Notes under the pieces: model-generated
Databases searched by the model: none
The model's input: only the letters and a program-made list of their open reading frames with translations
Told to the model about the DNA's origin: nothing
Shown here: positions 33,648 to 41,375 of the stretch, in pieces
Position numbering within the stretch: position 1 is the stretch's first letter
How the letters are laid out: the number at the start of each line of letters is the position of its first letter
Translations under genes and position numbers: made by a program
DNA from: JBDTSW01 sp039930945
GTDB taxonomy: Bacteria > Actinomycetota > Thermoleophilia > Solirubrobacterales > 70-9
Assembly: GCA_039930945.1 (NCBI GenBank)
Contig: JBDTSW010000001.1
Coordinates: forward strand, 1-59,287
Direction: 5' to 3'
DNA: 59,287 nt

Positions 33648-34549
33648 CACCCCTGCTCCCGCAGCCGCGGGTTGATGTGCTCCTCGAACAGGTAGCCGAG
33701 CATCGCCACGGCGAGGACCAGGGTCGTGATGCAGAGGCCCGGCGGGATCACGTACCACCAGGCGCCGGCGCTCGGCGCCCCCGAGCTGAACGCGTTCTCG
33801 AGCATCGTTCCCCAGGAGATCCGGGTCGGGTCGCCGAGTCCGAGGAAGGCGAGCGCCGCCTCGGAGAGGATCGCGACCGCGACGATCAGCACGGTGTTGG
33901 CGAAGATCAGCGGCAGCGTATTGGGGAGGATGTGGGTGCGGATGATGTAGCTGTCCTTCGCCCCCAGCGCCCGCGCCCGCTCGACGAAGGCTCGCTCGCG
34001 CAGCGTGAACACCTGGGCGCGGACGATCCGGCCGGTGCCGGCCCATGAAGTCAGCCCGATGACGAGGATCAACACCGTCAGGGAGGGCTCGAGCAGGCGC
34101 GCCAGGACGATCATCAGCGGCAGGGTCGGGATCACCAGGAACCAGTTCTCGAGCGCATCGAGGGAGCGGTCCGTCCAGCCGCCGAAGTAGCCCCCGACGA
34201 GGCCGACCGTGGAGCCGAGCAGGGCCGAGATGAACGCCGCCGCGAAGCCGACGACGATCGAGACCCGGGCGCCGACCAGCAGCTGCGAGAAGACGTCGGC
34301 ACCCTGCTCGGTCGTGCCGAGCGGGTGCGCGAAGCTGGGCGGCGCAAGCACGTCGAGCGTCGAAGCGTCAGGGTTGTCGGGGGCGAGCAGGCTGCCGAAC
34401 AAGGCCAGGAACAGGAACATGCCGAGAATCCCGATCCCGAAGCGGCCGCGCCAGGTGTTCAGCAGCTTGTAGCGGACGCTGTGCTCGTCGTGGCCCTCGC
34501 CGGCGAGCGCGGCGGTCGCGACCTCGGCGCTGGCGCTGGTCACGCTCAT
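33647..34549 (-). CDS. dppC: Peptide ABC transporter permease (OppC/DppC type)
   Basis: 300 residues with six membrane segments. The N-terminal cytoplasmic region is followed by FGIGILGMFLFLALFGSLLA; the NBD-coupling EAA loop is ERARALGAKDSYIIRTHILP, the permease signature of this family. PLGTTEQGADVFSQLLVGA is the typical DppC periplasmic segment. Overlaps dppB by 4 bp upstream. Complete and unremarkable. Confidence 0.93.
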
Positions 34550-35514
34550 CGGGCCTGCACCCGCGGATCGAGGAAGAAGTAGAGGATGTCTGCCGCCAGA
34601 TTGGCGAGGATCACGCCGGCGCTGAAGACCAGGAACGTGCCCTCCAGCACCGGGAAGTCCTTGTCGTTGATCGCGTTGAAGCTGAGCTCACCGAGGCCGG
34701 GCCAGCTGAAGACCGTCTCGATCGTGATCGCGCCGCCGACAATGGCGCCGAACTGGATCGCCGAGAGGGTGACCAGCGGCAGCAGCGCGTTGGGAACCGC
34801 GTGGCGGCGGATCACCCGCTCGTGCGAGAGGCCGATCGCCCGCTTCACCGTGATGAAGTCCTCGGTGAGAACGTCGACCATCGACGAGCGCATGATCAGG
34901 AAGTACTGGCCGAGCAGCATCAGCGTCATCGCGGTCACCGGCAGGATCATGTGCTCCGCGACGCTGAGCGCCTCCGAGATCCAGCTGCTGAACTCCACCC
35001 CCGGCGTCACCTGCTGTCCCGCCGGCAGGATCGCGATCGCGACGGCGAAGACGAGGATCAGGATGATCCCGATCCAGTACTCGGGCGCCGCGTAGGTGAG
35101 CAGGCTGAAGCCGAGCAGGCCATCGTCGGTCTTCTGCCCCCGGCGCGTCGCGGCGACCACCCCCATCCAGGAGCCGATCAGGGTCGCGAGCAGCGTTCCC
35201 GTCCCGACCAGCAGCAGGGTCCACGGAAGCGCGGCCTTGATCTCGCTCCAGACGGTCTCCCGGCTGCGCTGGCTGACCCCGAAGTCGAGCCGCACCGTGT
35301 CGCCGGCATAGTCGAGGAATTGTCCGGCGAGCGGCTTGTCGATCCCGTAGTCGGCGCGCAGCTTGGCGATCTCCTCCGGCGAGCTGTTGGGCAGACGGGC
35401 GAGCTGCGTGGTCGGGTCACCCATCACCCGGAAGAGGAAGAAGTTGAAGATGATCACGAAGATGAGCGTCAGCATCGCCGCGCCGGCCTTGCCTGCCAGC
35501 CACCTGCCGCTCAT
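34546..35514 (-). CDS. dppB: Peptide ABC transporter permease (OppB/DppB type)
   Basis: 322 residues with six membrane segments. Marks of the family: ADYGIDKPLAGQFLDYAGD, the EAA loop VKRAIGLSHERVIRRHAVPN and VETVFSWPGLGEL-type (ETVFSWPGLGELSFNAI) C-terminal motif. The pore partner of DppC. The 49-bp gap upstream to the binding-protein stop is the largest in the operon and contains no clear terminator. Confidence 0.93.
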   Translation of the reverse strand: MSGRWLAGKAGAAMLTLIFVIIFNFFLFRVMGDPTTQLARLPNSSPEEIAKLRADYGIDKPLAGQFLDYAGDTVRLDFGVSQRSRETVWSEIKAALPWTLLLVGTGTLLATLIGSWMGVVAATRRGQKTDDGLLGFSLLTYAAPEYWIGIILILVFAVAIAILPAGQQVTPGVEFSSWISEALSVAEHMILPVTAMTLMLLGQYFLIMRSSMVDVLTEDFITVKRAIGLSHERVIRRHAVPNALLPLVTLSAIQFGAIVGGAITIETVFSWPGLGELSFNAINDKDFPVLEGTFLVFSAGVILANLAADILYFFLDPRVQAR

Positions 35515-35563
35515 CTCCGTGTCACCTCCGCGCTCTCTGCGTCCTGATCCGGTCCTCTGCTCC

Positions 35564-37420
35564 TTACTCCTCCATCTCCAGCGGCTCGTCCGACTTGCGC
35601 CGGCGGGAGCGCCAGACGAACAGGGCGCCCCCGATCAGGACGACCGCCGCGATCCCGATCAGCACCCCGGCGGAGCCGCCGTCGTCGTCGCTGCTGCTCG
35701 AGCTGCCGCTTGCCGGCTCGATCGCCAGCAGCGGCTGATAGGAGACCTGCTCACAGATCAGATCCCCCTTGCCGGCCGGGCAGGACGGCTCGATGCCGCT
35801 GATCCGGTCGGTCCGATATGCCTGCAGGTTCGGGTCCTCGGTGAGCACCACATAGGCGACGTCGTCCTGGGTCAGCGCCACCATCTCCTTAATCAGATCC
35901 TTGCGCTCGGCGGTGTCGAAGATCCCGGCCTGCTCCGTGTAGAGGGCGTCGTACTCGGGGTTCGAGTAGAAGCCGTCCGAGAGGCTGCCGATCTCGTCCG
36001 TGGTCAGCAGGCTGAGCAGGAAGCTGGGGTCATACGGATCCCCGCCCCAGCCCCAGATGAACGTGTCGAACTCGGGCGCCGGCTTGCCGTCGACCTTGCG
36101 CACCGTCTGCTCGGTGAGCTTGTCGACGCTGACCACCTGAACGTTGAACTCGATCCCGACCTCGCCCGCCATCTCGGCGACGAGCTTCGCGGCCTGGATG
36201 TTGGTCGGGGACTCCGAGCGCACCGCCAGGTCGAAGGACAGTTCCTCGCCGTCCTTGGTCCGCGGATCCTCACCGTTGTCGACCCAGCCGGCATCGTCGA
36301 GGATCTGCTTGGCCAGCTCGGGGTCGAGCGGGTAGTTCTGCTCCGGCACCTCGTAGAAGGCCTCGTAGAACGAGGGCAGGATGCCGGACCCGGGGAACGC
36401 CGTCCCGCGGGCGCTGATCGCGTTGACACGATCGCGGTCCACCGCGTAGGCGATCGCCTGACGGACGGACACATCCTGGACCGCCGGGTTGAACTCCGCG
36501 TCCGGGCATAGTTTCTCCGGACAGAGGTTGAACGCCAGTTGCGTGTAGGAGGGCGACGGGCTGGAGAGCGCCTCGATGTTGGGATCCTCCTGGATTCGCT
36601 CGAATGTCGAGGGGTCGACCTCGACGACCATGTCCACCTCACCGAGCCGCAATGCCCGCTCGACCGCGTCCTGGTTGCCGTACTTGATGTACTGGATCTC
36701 GTCGAAGCCGGGCTCCGGCCCCTGCCACTCGGGGTTGCGCTCCATGCGGACGATCCGGCCGCGATTGAACTCGGTCACCTCGTAGGGCCCACTGCCGACC
36801 AGCGGCAGATCGGGCTGGTAGGAGCCGGTCAACTCGTCGATCGGCACCTCGCCGTAGACGTGCTCCGGGATGATGTAGATGAACAGGCCGCCGACGATCC
36901 GGGCGTCGGGCTTCTTGGTCGTGATCACGACCGTTTGATCGTCGGGCGTCTCGATCTTGGTGATGTTGCTCGTGTACCCGGAGAAGACGTCGCCCTCCCC
37001 GCCAAGCGTCTCGAGCGAGTACTTGACGTCCTTGGAGGTGATCGGCTCGCCGTCGGACCACTTGCGGTTCGGGTCGAGCTTGAAGGTGATCGTCTTGCGG
37101 TCGTCGGAGATCTCCCAGCTCTCGGCGATGCCCGGTGCCGGGGAAAGGTCCTCGGTGCTGAAGTTGACGAGCAGGTCCCAGTTCATCGACCAGACGTTGA
37201 AGTCCTCCTCATCGAGGGCGACGAACGGGTTCAACGTCTGCGGGTCCTGCGCCCAGCCGATCCGCAGCACCGACGTGTCGGTGTCACCGCCGGTCGTCGT
37301 CGCGGTGTCGGTCGACTCTGTCGAGTCCTGCGCAGCCGCCGGCAGCGCCACCAGCGCCGCGGCCAGACCGGCCAAGACGACCGCCACGATCGTTCCCACA
37401 CCCCTGAGCCTCATCCTCAT
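35564..37420 (-). CDS. Peptide-binding protein (SBP family 5) with C-terminal membrane anchor
   Basis: 618 residues. A cleavable-type signal peptide (about 1-31, ending LPAAAQD) replaces the usual lipobox; there is no Cys. The family 5 solute-binding domain begins LRIGWAQDPQTLNPFVALD and includes TITFKLDPNRKWSDGEPI. After it come a Ser/Asp linker (SGSSSSSDDDGGS) and one membrane helix (about 584-603) with a positive tail RSRRRK. So the protein is tethered at its C-terminus. Its 4-bp overlap with the S66 gene upstream couples it to the catabolic genes. Ligand likely a peptide or amide. Confidence 0.92.
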   Translation of the reverse strand: MRMRLRGVGTIVAVVLAGLAAALVALPAAAQDSTESTDTATTTGGDTDTSVLRIGWAQDPQTLNPFVALDEEDFNVWSMNWDLLVNFSTEDLSPAPGIAESWEISDDRKTITFKLDPNRKWSDGEPITSKDVKYSLETLGGEGDVFSGYTSNITKIETPDDQTVVITTKKPDARIVGGLFIYIIPEHVYGEVPIDELTGSYQPDLPLVGSGPYEVTEFNRGRIVRMERNPEWQGPEPGFDEIQYIKYGNQDAVERALRLGEVDMVVEVDPSTFERIQEDPNIEALSSPSPSYTQLAFNLCPEKLCPDAEFNPAVQDVSVRQAIAYAVDRDRVNAISARGTAFPGSGILPSFYEAFYEVPEQNYPLDPELAKQILDDAGWVDNGEDPRTKDGEELSFDLAVRSESPTNIQAAKLVAEMAGEVGIEFNVQVVSVDKLTEQTVRKVDGKPAPEFDTFIWGWGGDPYDPSFLLSLLTTDEIGSLSDGFYSNPEYDALYTEQAGIFDTAERKDLIKEMVALTQDDVAYVVLTEDPNLQAYRTDRISGIEPSCPAGKGDLICEQVSYQPLLAIEPASGSSSSSDDDGGSAGVLIGIAAVVLIGGALFVWRSRRRKSDEPLEMEE

Positions 37421-38397
37421 TCTCCTTCTGTCGTTTGATCAGACGGCCGGACGGCCGCCTCCACTACCTCGAGCCGTTTTGCGTCCGCGTCCAAGAGGAC
37501 CCGGACGCCGAGCGGCATCGTCGCCATGTGCTTGCCGTGGCCGACCGGCACGTTGGCAATCGCGGGGATCCCCAACGGAGCGATCAGCTCGTCGAGCATC
37601 TCCTCGACTGAGAGCGTCGACTCCGGCCCCTCGGGAACGGTCTGGTAGGTGAGGTTGACGTTGGTCCCAAAGACGAAGCCGGCGGCGTTGTCGAGCTTGC
37701 CGGCGCGGACCAGGTGGTTGAGCGCGGTGTCAACCAGGTAGGGCTCGGCGTTGAGATCCTCGACCATGACCACGCAGCCGTCCGTCTGCACCTCGAACGG
37801 CGTGCCGATGCTCGCACACAACAGCGTCAGGCAGCCGCCGGCCAGCGGCGCCTCGGCAACGCCGCCGCCGACGGTGAGGACGTAGGGGTCCTCGGGGTCC
37901 TCGAAGACGCGGCCCAGCGGCTCCGGCTCGAAGGCGCGGTGAAACCAGGCCTTGGTCTCCTCGGTCAGCTCCTTGCGGCGGCGGGTGAAGCGCAGGAAGT
38001 TGGGCCCGTAGAAGGTCACCCAGCCGGCGTGGGCGGCGAGCGCCAGGTGCAGCGCGGTGATGTCGCTGAAGCCGCAGACGATCCGCGGCTCACCGAGCGC
38101 GTCCCAGTCGATCAGGTCGTGCAGGCGGGCCACCCCGTAGCCGCCGCAGAGGGTGTGCACCATGTCGATCCCCGGCTCCGACAGCGCCCACTGCAGGTCG
38201 GCCGCGCGCTCGGCGTCGGTGCCCGCCAGGTAGCCGTGCACCTTGCGGTGGTTGGGCCCGAAGACCACCTCGTGGCCGCGCCCCTCGAAGTACTCAGTGG
38301 CCTGCTCGATCTCGGAGCGCGTCTGCGGCGGGCTCGCCGGGGCGACGACCGCGATCGTCGCCTTGGCCGGCAGCGCTGGGGGCTTGACTGGCGCCAT
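37417..38397 (-). CDS. S66 LD-carboxypeptidase / MccF-like peptidase
   Basis: 326 residues. The Ser-Glu-His triad of the family is Ser111 (CGFSDITALHLAL), Glu213 (VEDLNAEPY) and His287 (VPVGHGKHM), spaced as in LdcA enzymes. Family members cut L,D-peptide bonds in murein tetrapeptides, whose penultimate residue may be Lys or meso-diaminopimelate, or cleave toxic peptide conjugates such as microcin C (MccF). In this operon it could release a basic or diamino acid from an imported peptide. Overlaps the binding-protein gene by ATGA. Confidence 0.9.
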   Translation of the reverse strand: MAPVKPPALPAKATIAVVAPASPPQTRSEIEQATEYFEGRGHEVVFGPNHRKVHGYLAGTDAERAADLQWALSEPGIDMVHTLCGGYGVARLHDLIDWDALGEPRIVCGFSDITALHLALAAHAGWVTFYGPNFLRFTRRRKELTEETKAWFHRAFEPEPLGRVFEDPEDPYVLTVGGGVAEAPLAGGCLTLLCASIGTPFEVQTDGCVVMVEDLNAEPYLVDTALNHLVRAGKLDNAAGFVFGTNVNLTYQTVPEGPESTLSVEEMLDELIAPLGIPAIANVPVGHGKHMATMPLGVRVLLDADAKRLEVVEAAVRPSDQTTEGE

Positions 38398-38403
38398 CGT
38401 CGT

Positions 38404-39033
38404 CTAGCCCCGTCCCGCCAGGACCTCTGGGCGCGGGCCCTCGACGGCCTCGGCGACGAGGGCCGGCGAGGCCTGCAGCGAGCCCAGCACCAGCTCGACG
38501 TGGAGGTCGGCCACCTCTTCCAGCGCCAGCGGCCCCTTCGGGTCGAACCACAGCGCGACCCCTGTGCACTGCAACAGGATCGCGTAGGTGGCGACGCGCG
38601 AGTCGGTTACGTGCAGCGAGCCCTCGCCGACCCCCGCGTCGATCATCTGCCTGAAGACTGCCTGGTAGTCGTCGCGCTTGGCGATCAGGGCGCGCCGGGG
38701 GCCCCTGGCGAGGGCGCGGATCTCGCTGTCGGTGACGAACGCCTCGCGCCGGTGCAGGCCGTGGAAGACGACGTGCTCGCGCACCGCCGCGGCCAGCTTC
38801 AGCGCCGGGCCGGGGTGGCGGTCGATCGCCGCCAGCACCTTCTCGGTGAGCTGCTCCATGAAGTCATCCTGGAGCTGGATCAGGATCGCCTCCTTGCTCG
38901 GGTACCAGTGGTAGATCGCCGCGGGCTGGACCCGAGCGGCCGAGGCCATCGCCCGCATCGAGGTGGCGTGGTAGCCGCGCCGGGCGAACAGCTCGACCGC
39001 CGCCCGGTGGATCGCCTCGCGCGTCTCAGCCAA
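38404..39033 (-). CDS. TetR-family regulator, probable controller of the operon
   Basis: 209 residues. N-terminal helix-turn-helix: AVELFARRGYHATSMRAMAS and VQPAAIYHWYPSKEAILIQL (about 12-53) are typical of TetR/FadR-like regulators, and the C-terminal helical domain should bind a small effector, often an acyl-CoA. It overlaps kce by 8 bp. A 12-bp inverted repeat of the TetR type lies on the kdd transcription start (41301-41312); autoregulation through it is the simplest model. Confidence 0.88.
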   Translation of the reverse strand: MAETREAIHRAAVELFARRGYHATSMRAMASAARVQPAAIYHWYPSKEAILIQLQDDFMEQLTEKVLAAIDRHPGPALKLAAAVREHVVFHGLHRREAFVTDSEIRALARGPRRALIAKRDDYQAVFRQMIDAGVGEGSLHVTDSRVATYAILLQCTGVALWFDPKGPLALEEVADLHVELVLGSLQASPALVAEAVEGPRPEVLAGRG

Positions 39034-39856
39034 CTTGCAGCAACTCCCGCGTCTGCCCTTGGGTCGCGACCTCGCGCCCGAGCGTCCCCGCGAGCCCGAC
39101 GGCCTTCTCGACCAGCGCCGCGTTCGAGGGGGCGAGCACGCCCTTGCTCAGATAGGCGACATCCTCGAGGCCCGTGCGGATCCCCGGCGCGCCGTGAAGC
39201 AGCGCCAGTCCCAGCATGCGCTGGTGGTGGCGGCCGATGCAGGTCACTGTCCAGAAGGTCCCGCTCGGCAGAGGCCGCAGCATCGCCACCAGCGCCTCGG
39301 GGGTGGCGTCGATCCCGCCGGGGACGCCGAAGACGAGGTTGACCCGCAGCGGCGGCGGCAGGATTCCCTCCTGCAGCCAGCGCACGGCGCTGACCACGTG
39401 GCCGACGTCGAACGTCTCCACCTCGAGCGCGATCCCCGCTTTGGTCGCCCGCTCGATGATGCCGCGGCCGGCCGGCGGCGGGGTGATGAAGGTCTCGTCG
39501 CCGAAGTTCATCGAGCCGGACTCGACCCCGGAGATGTCGGGCTTCGCCTCGAGGCCGGTGGTGCGCTGGGCGATCGTCATCTCGTTCGAGCCGCCGGTCG
39601 AGACCATCGTCAGCACCTCGCTTCCCGCGCGGATGCGGTCGATCGCGTCCACGAACAGCTCCGGGCGCCCGCTGGGCGTGCCGTCGTCCTCGCGCACATG
39701 CAGGTGCGCCACGGTGGCGCCCGCGGCCGCGGCCTCGATCGTCGATTCGGCGATCTCCTCCGTCGTGTACGGGACGTTGGGGTTGTTCTCCCGGAAGACG
39801 TCGGCGCCGGTGATGGCGACGGTGAGAACTACCGGGTCGGCGTTCCAGGCGCTCAT
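39026..39856 (-). CDS. kce: 3-keto-5-aminohexanoate cleavage enzyme (BKACE family)
   Basis: 276 residues. Zn-dependent condensation/cleavage: 5-amino-3-oxohexanoate plus acetyl-CoA gives acetoacetate plus 3-aminobutanoyl-CoA in lysine fermentation. The metal-binding pair is in AHLHVREDDGTPSGRPELF (His-x-His), and GLEDVAYLSKGVLAPSNAAL holds the conserved Glu. Other BKACE enzymes use other beta-keto acids, but the adjacent kdd makes the lysine-pathway role specific. AGGAGG lies 9-10 nt before ATG 39856, the strongest ribosome site of the operon. Confidence 0.9.
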   Translation of the reverse strand: MSAWNADPVVLTVAITGADVFRENNPNVPYTTEEIAESTIEAAAAGATVAHLHVREDDGTPSGRPELFVDAIDRIRAGSEVLTMVSTGGSNEMTIAQRTTGLEAKPDISGVESGSMNFGDETFITPPPAGRGIIERATKAGIALEVETFDVGHVVSAVRWLQEGILPPPLRVNLVFGVPGGIDATPEALVAMLRPLPSGTFWTVTCIGRHHQRMLGLALLHGAPGIRTGLEDVAYLSKGVLAPSNAALVEKAVGLAGTLGREVATQGQTRELLQVG

Positions 39857-39858
39857 CC

Positions 39859-40254
39859 TCAAACCTCCTCCGCGCCCGTCAGCGAGGCGCGCTCGGCGTC
39901 GCTGATCGGACGCGAGGCACGGCGATCGGGATCCCACAGGACCAGGCCGAACTCCGCCTCCACCATCACCTCTCCGCCCGGGTCGACGATGCGCTCGCTG
40001 GTGGTGATGCTCGAGCGGCCCAGCTGGCGCAGCGCGCATTGCACTGTCACCACTCCGGGGCCGGGATCGATCTCGCGCCGAAAGCTCACCGTGCAGCGCC
40101 CGACCACGTACTGGTCGCGGCGAACCCCGCGTTCGGCCAGCCACGCGTCGCGGCCCTCCTCGAGGTAGGTGAGGACCACCGGGTGGTTGACGTGGCCGAG
40201 CCCGTCCAGGTCCTGCCATCGCATCTGCACCTGGTGGCCGCCATCGGCGCTCAT
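39859..40254 (-). CDS. Hotdog-fold acyl-CoA thioesterase (4HBT type)
   Basis: 131 residues. RWQDLDGLGHVNHPVVLTYL carries the D-x-D-x-x-G-H-x-N signature of 4-hydroxybenzoyl-CoA/YbgC thioesterases, with the Asp as catalytic residue. It occupies the position where 3-aminobutyryl-CoA ammonia-lyase (Kal, also hotdog) stands in classical clusters, but the motif is that of a thioesterase. It may hydrolyse 3-aminobutyryl-CoA or a downstream acyl-CoA. Overlaps kdd by 4 bp and is 2 bp before kce. Confidence 0.85.
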   Translation of the reverse strand: MSADGGHQVQMRWQDLDGLGHVNHPVVLTYLEEGRDAWLAERGVRRDQYVVGRCTVSFRREIDPGPGVVTVQCALRQLGRSSITTSERIVDPGGEVMVEAEFGLVLWDPDRRASRPISDAERASLTGAEEV

Positions 40255-41300
40255 GCAGCCTCCACCGCGGTCACCCCGAGCGCCTCGCGCAGCGACCGCG
40301 AGCCCCGCACCAGTTCGAGCGCATGGGCGCCGCGGTCCGGGGCGTAGCCGCTGCCGACCAGCATGCGGGCGCTGGTGCCGATGCCGTCAGCCGCCAGCGC
40401 CGCGCCCGAGAAGCTCGTCGCCATCGAGAAGAACAGCACGGTCCCCTCGTCGGCGGTGAGCAGGATCGCGGTCGCCTCGCAGCCGCTGGAGTTGACCACC
40501 ACCACCGTCAGGTCGGCCGGTGGGGCTCCGGCCGCTCGCACCGCCTCGAGCGCCGCGAGCGGGTCGCGCAGGTCGGCGGTGACGCCGACGTCGCCGAGGC
40601 CCAGCTCGCCGACGCGCTCGACCGCGGCGGCGTCGACGTCCACCGCCACCAGGGTGCCATCGGACATCGCCTCGCGGGCGGCGGCGAGCGCGAGCTTGCC
40701 GGCGTGGCCGGCTCCGAGTACGCAGACCGTGCCCTCCCGGGGTGCCAGGGCCTGGACCTGAGAGGCCGCGGCGCAGACGTCGTAGAGCTCGATCGCACTC
40801 GCCGGCGGCAGGTCGTCGGGCACGGGGGCCCAGGCCGCCCGCTCGAAGACGTAGGCGGTGCCCTCGACCTCGACCTGGGGCGAGCCGGGCTCGAGGTGGG
40901 TGACGGCCTCGAGCCGCAGCGGCGTCACCGTCAGCGAGCCCAGGGTCACGATCCGCTCTCCGAGCGCGGGCGCCGAAGCGTGGCGATCGCCCACGGCGGT
41001 GACGGTGCCACAGAGAACCCCGCCGGACTCGGTCTCGGGGTTGTGCATCTTGCCCCTCGACTCGACGATCTCGGCGATCCGCGCCGCCATCGCCTCGGGA
41101 TCCCCGCCGGCGTGCTCGCGGATGTTGCGAAACGAGGTCGAGTCGAGATAGAGCCACTCCACCGCCAGCTCGAACTCGTGCGGCCGGACAGGGCCCGACG
41201 CATCCAGGCGCTCGGCCGGCTGGGGCAGGACCCCGGACGGATCGAGCACCCTGCCCGCACCCAGTTGCTGCCCGATATCGACGGTGGATTCTGTCTTCAT
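40251..41300 (-). CDS. kdd: L-erythro-3,5-diaminohexanoate dehydrogenase
   Basis: 349 residues. NAD(P)-dependent oxidative deamination of 3,5-diaminohexanoate to 5-amino-3-oxohexanoate. The family-specific start RVLDPSGVLPQPAERLDA, then SRGKMHNPETESGGVLCGTV and SLTVTPLRLEAVTHLEPGS match known Kdd proteins; the Rossmann dinucleotide site is CVLGAGHAGKLALAAA. First gene of the 12-gene operon. No lysine 2,3- or 5,6-aminomutase is in the window, so the diamino substrate must come from enzymes encoded elsewhere. Confidence 0.92.
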   Translation of the reverse strand: MKTESTVDIGQQLGAGRVLDPSGVLPQPAERLDASGPVRPHEFELAVEWLYLDSTSFRNIREHAGGDPEAMAARIAEIVESRGKMHNPETESGGVLCGTVTAVGDRHASAPALGERIVTLGSLTVTPLRLEAVTHLEPGSPQVEVEGTAYVFERAAWAPVPDDLPPASAIELYDVCAAASQVQALAPREGTVCVLGAGHAGKLALAAAREAMSDGTLVAVDVDAAAVERVGELGLGDVGVTADLRDPLAALEAVRAAGAPPADLTVVVVNSSGCEATAILLTADEGTVLFFSMATSFSGAALAADGIGTSARMLVGSGYAPDRGAHALELVRGSRSLREALGVTAVEAA

Positions 41301-41312
41301 GAACGGTCGTTC
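41301..41312. promoter_or_regulatory. TetR-type operator GAACG-GT-CGTTC at the kdd transcription start
   Basis: Perfect 5-bp arms, immediately before the kdd ATG and covering the predicted start point (about 41309). AACGnnCGTT cores are known for TetR regulators. The operon itself encodes a TetR protein. Confidence 0.6.
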
Positions 41313-41315
41313 GGT

Positions 41316-41345
41316 AACCTACAGGCGACGCTCTCCCCCTGTCAA
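41316..41345 (-). promoter_or_regulatory. Consensus-like promoter of the kdd operon
   Basis: TTGACA (41345-41340) as a perfect -35, 18-bp spacer, TAGGTT (41321-41316) as -10. Predicted start near 41309 gives a leader of about 8 nt. This is the strongest promoter seen in the window and sits under the operator. Confidence 0.65.
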
Positions 41346-41375
41346 GAGCCTCGACCCGGGAAGGCGAAGCGGAGC

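Noticed and set aside
33648..34046. Longer dppD beginning inside dppC
   Set aside because: The extra residues are the wrong frame of dppC, and TGATG coupling at 33647 explains the start.
39859..40254. Hotdog protein named as Kal (3-aminobutyryl-CoA ammonia-lyase)
   Set aside because: Position fits, but the D-x-D-x-x-G-H-x-N motif is that of 4HBT thioesterases, and I see no Kal-specific features.
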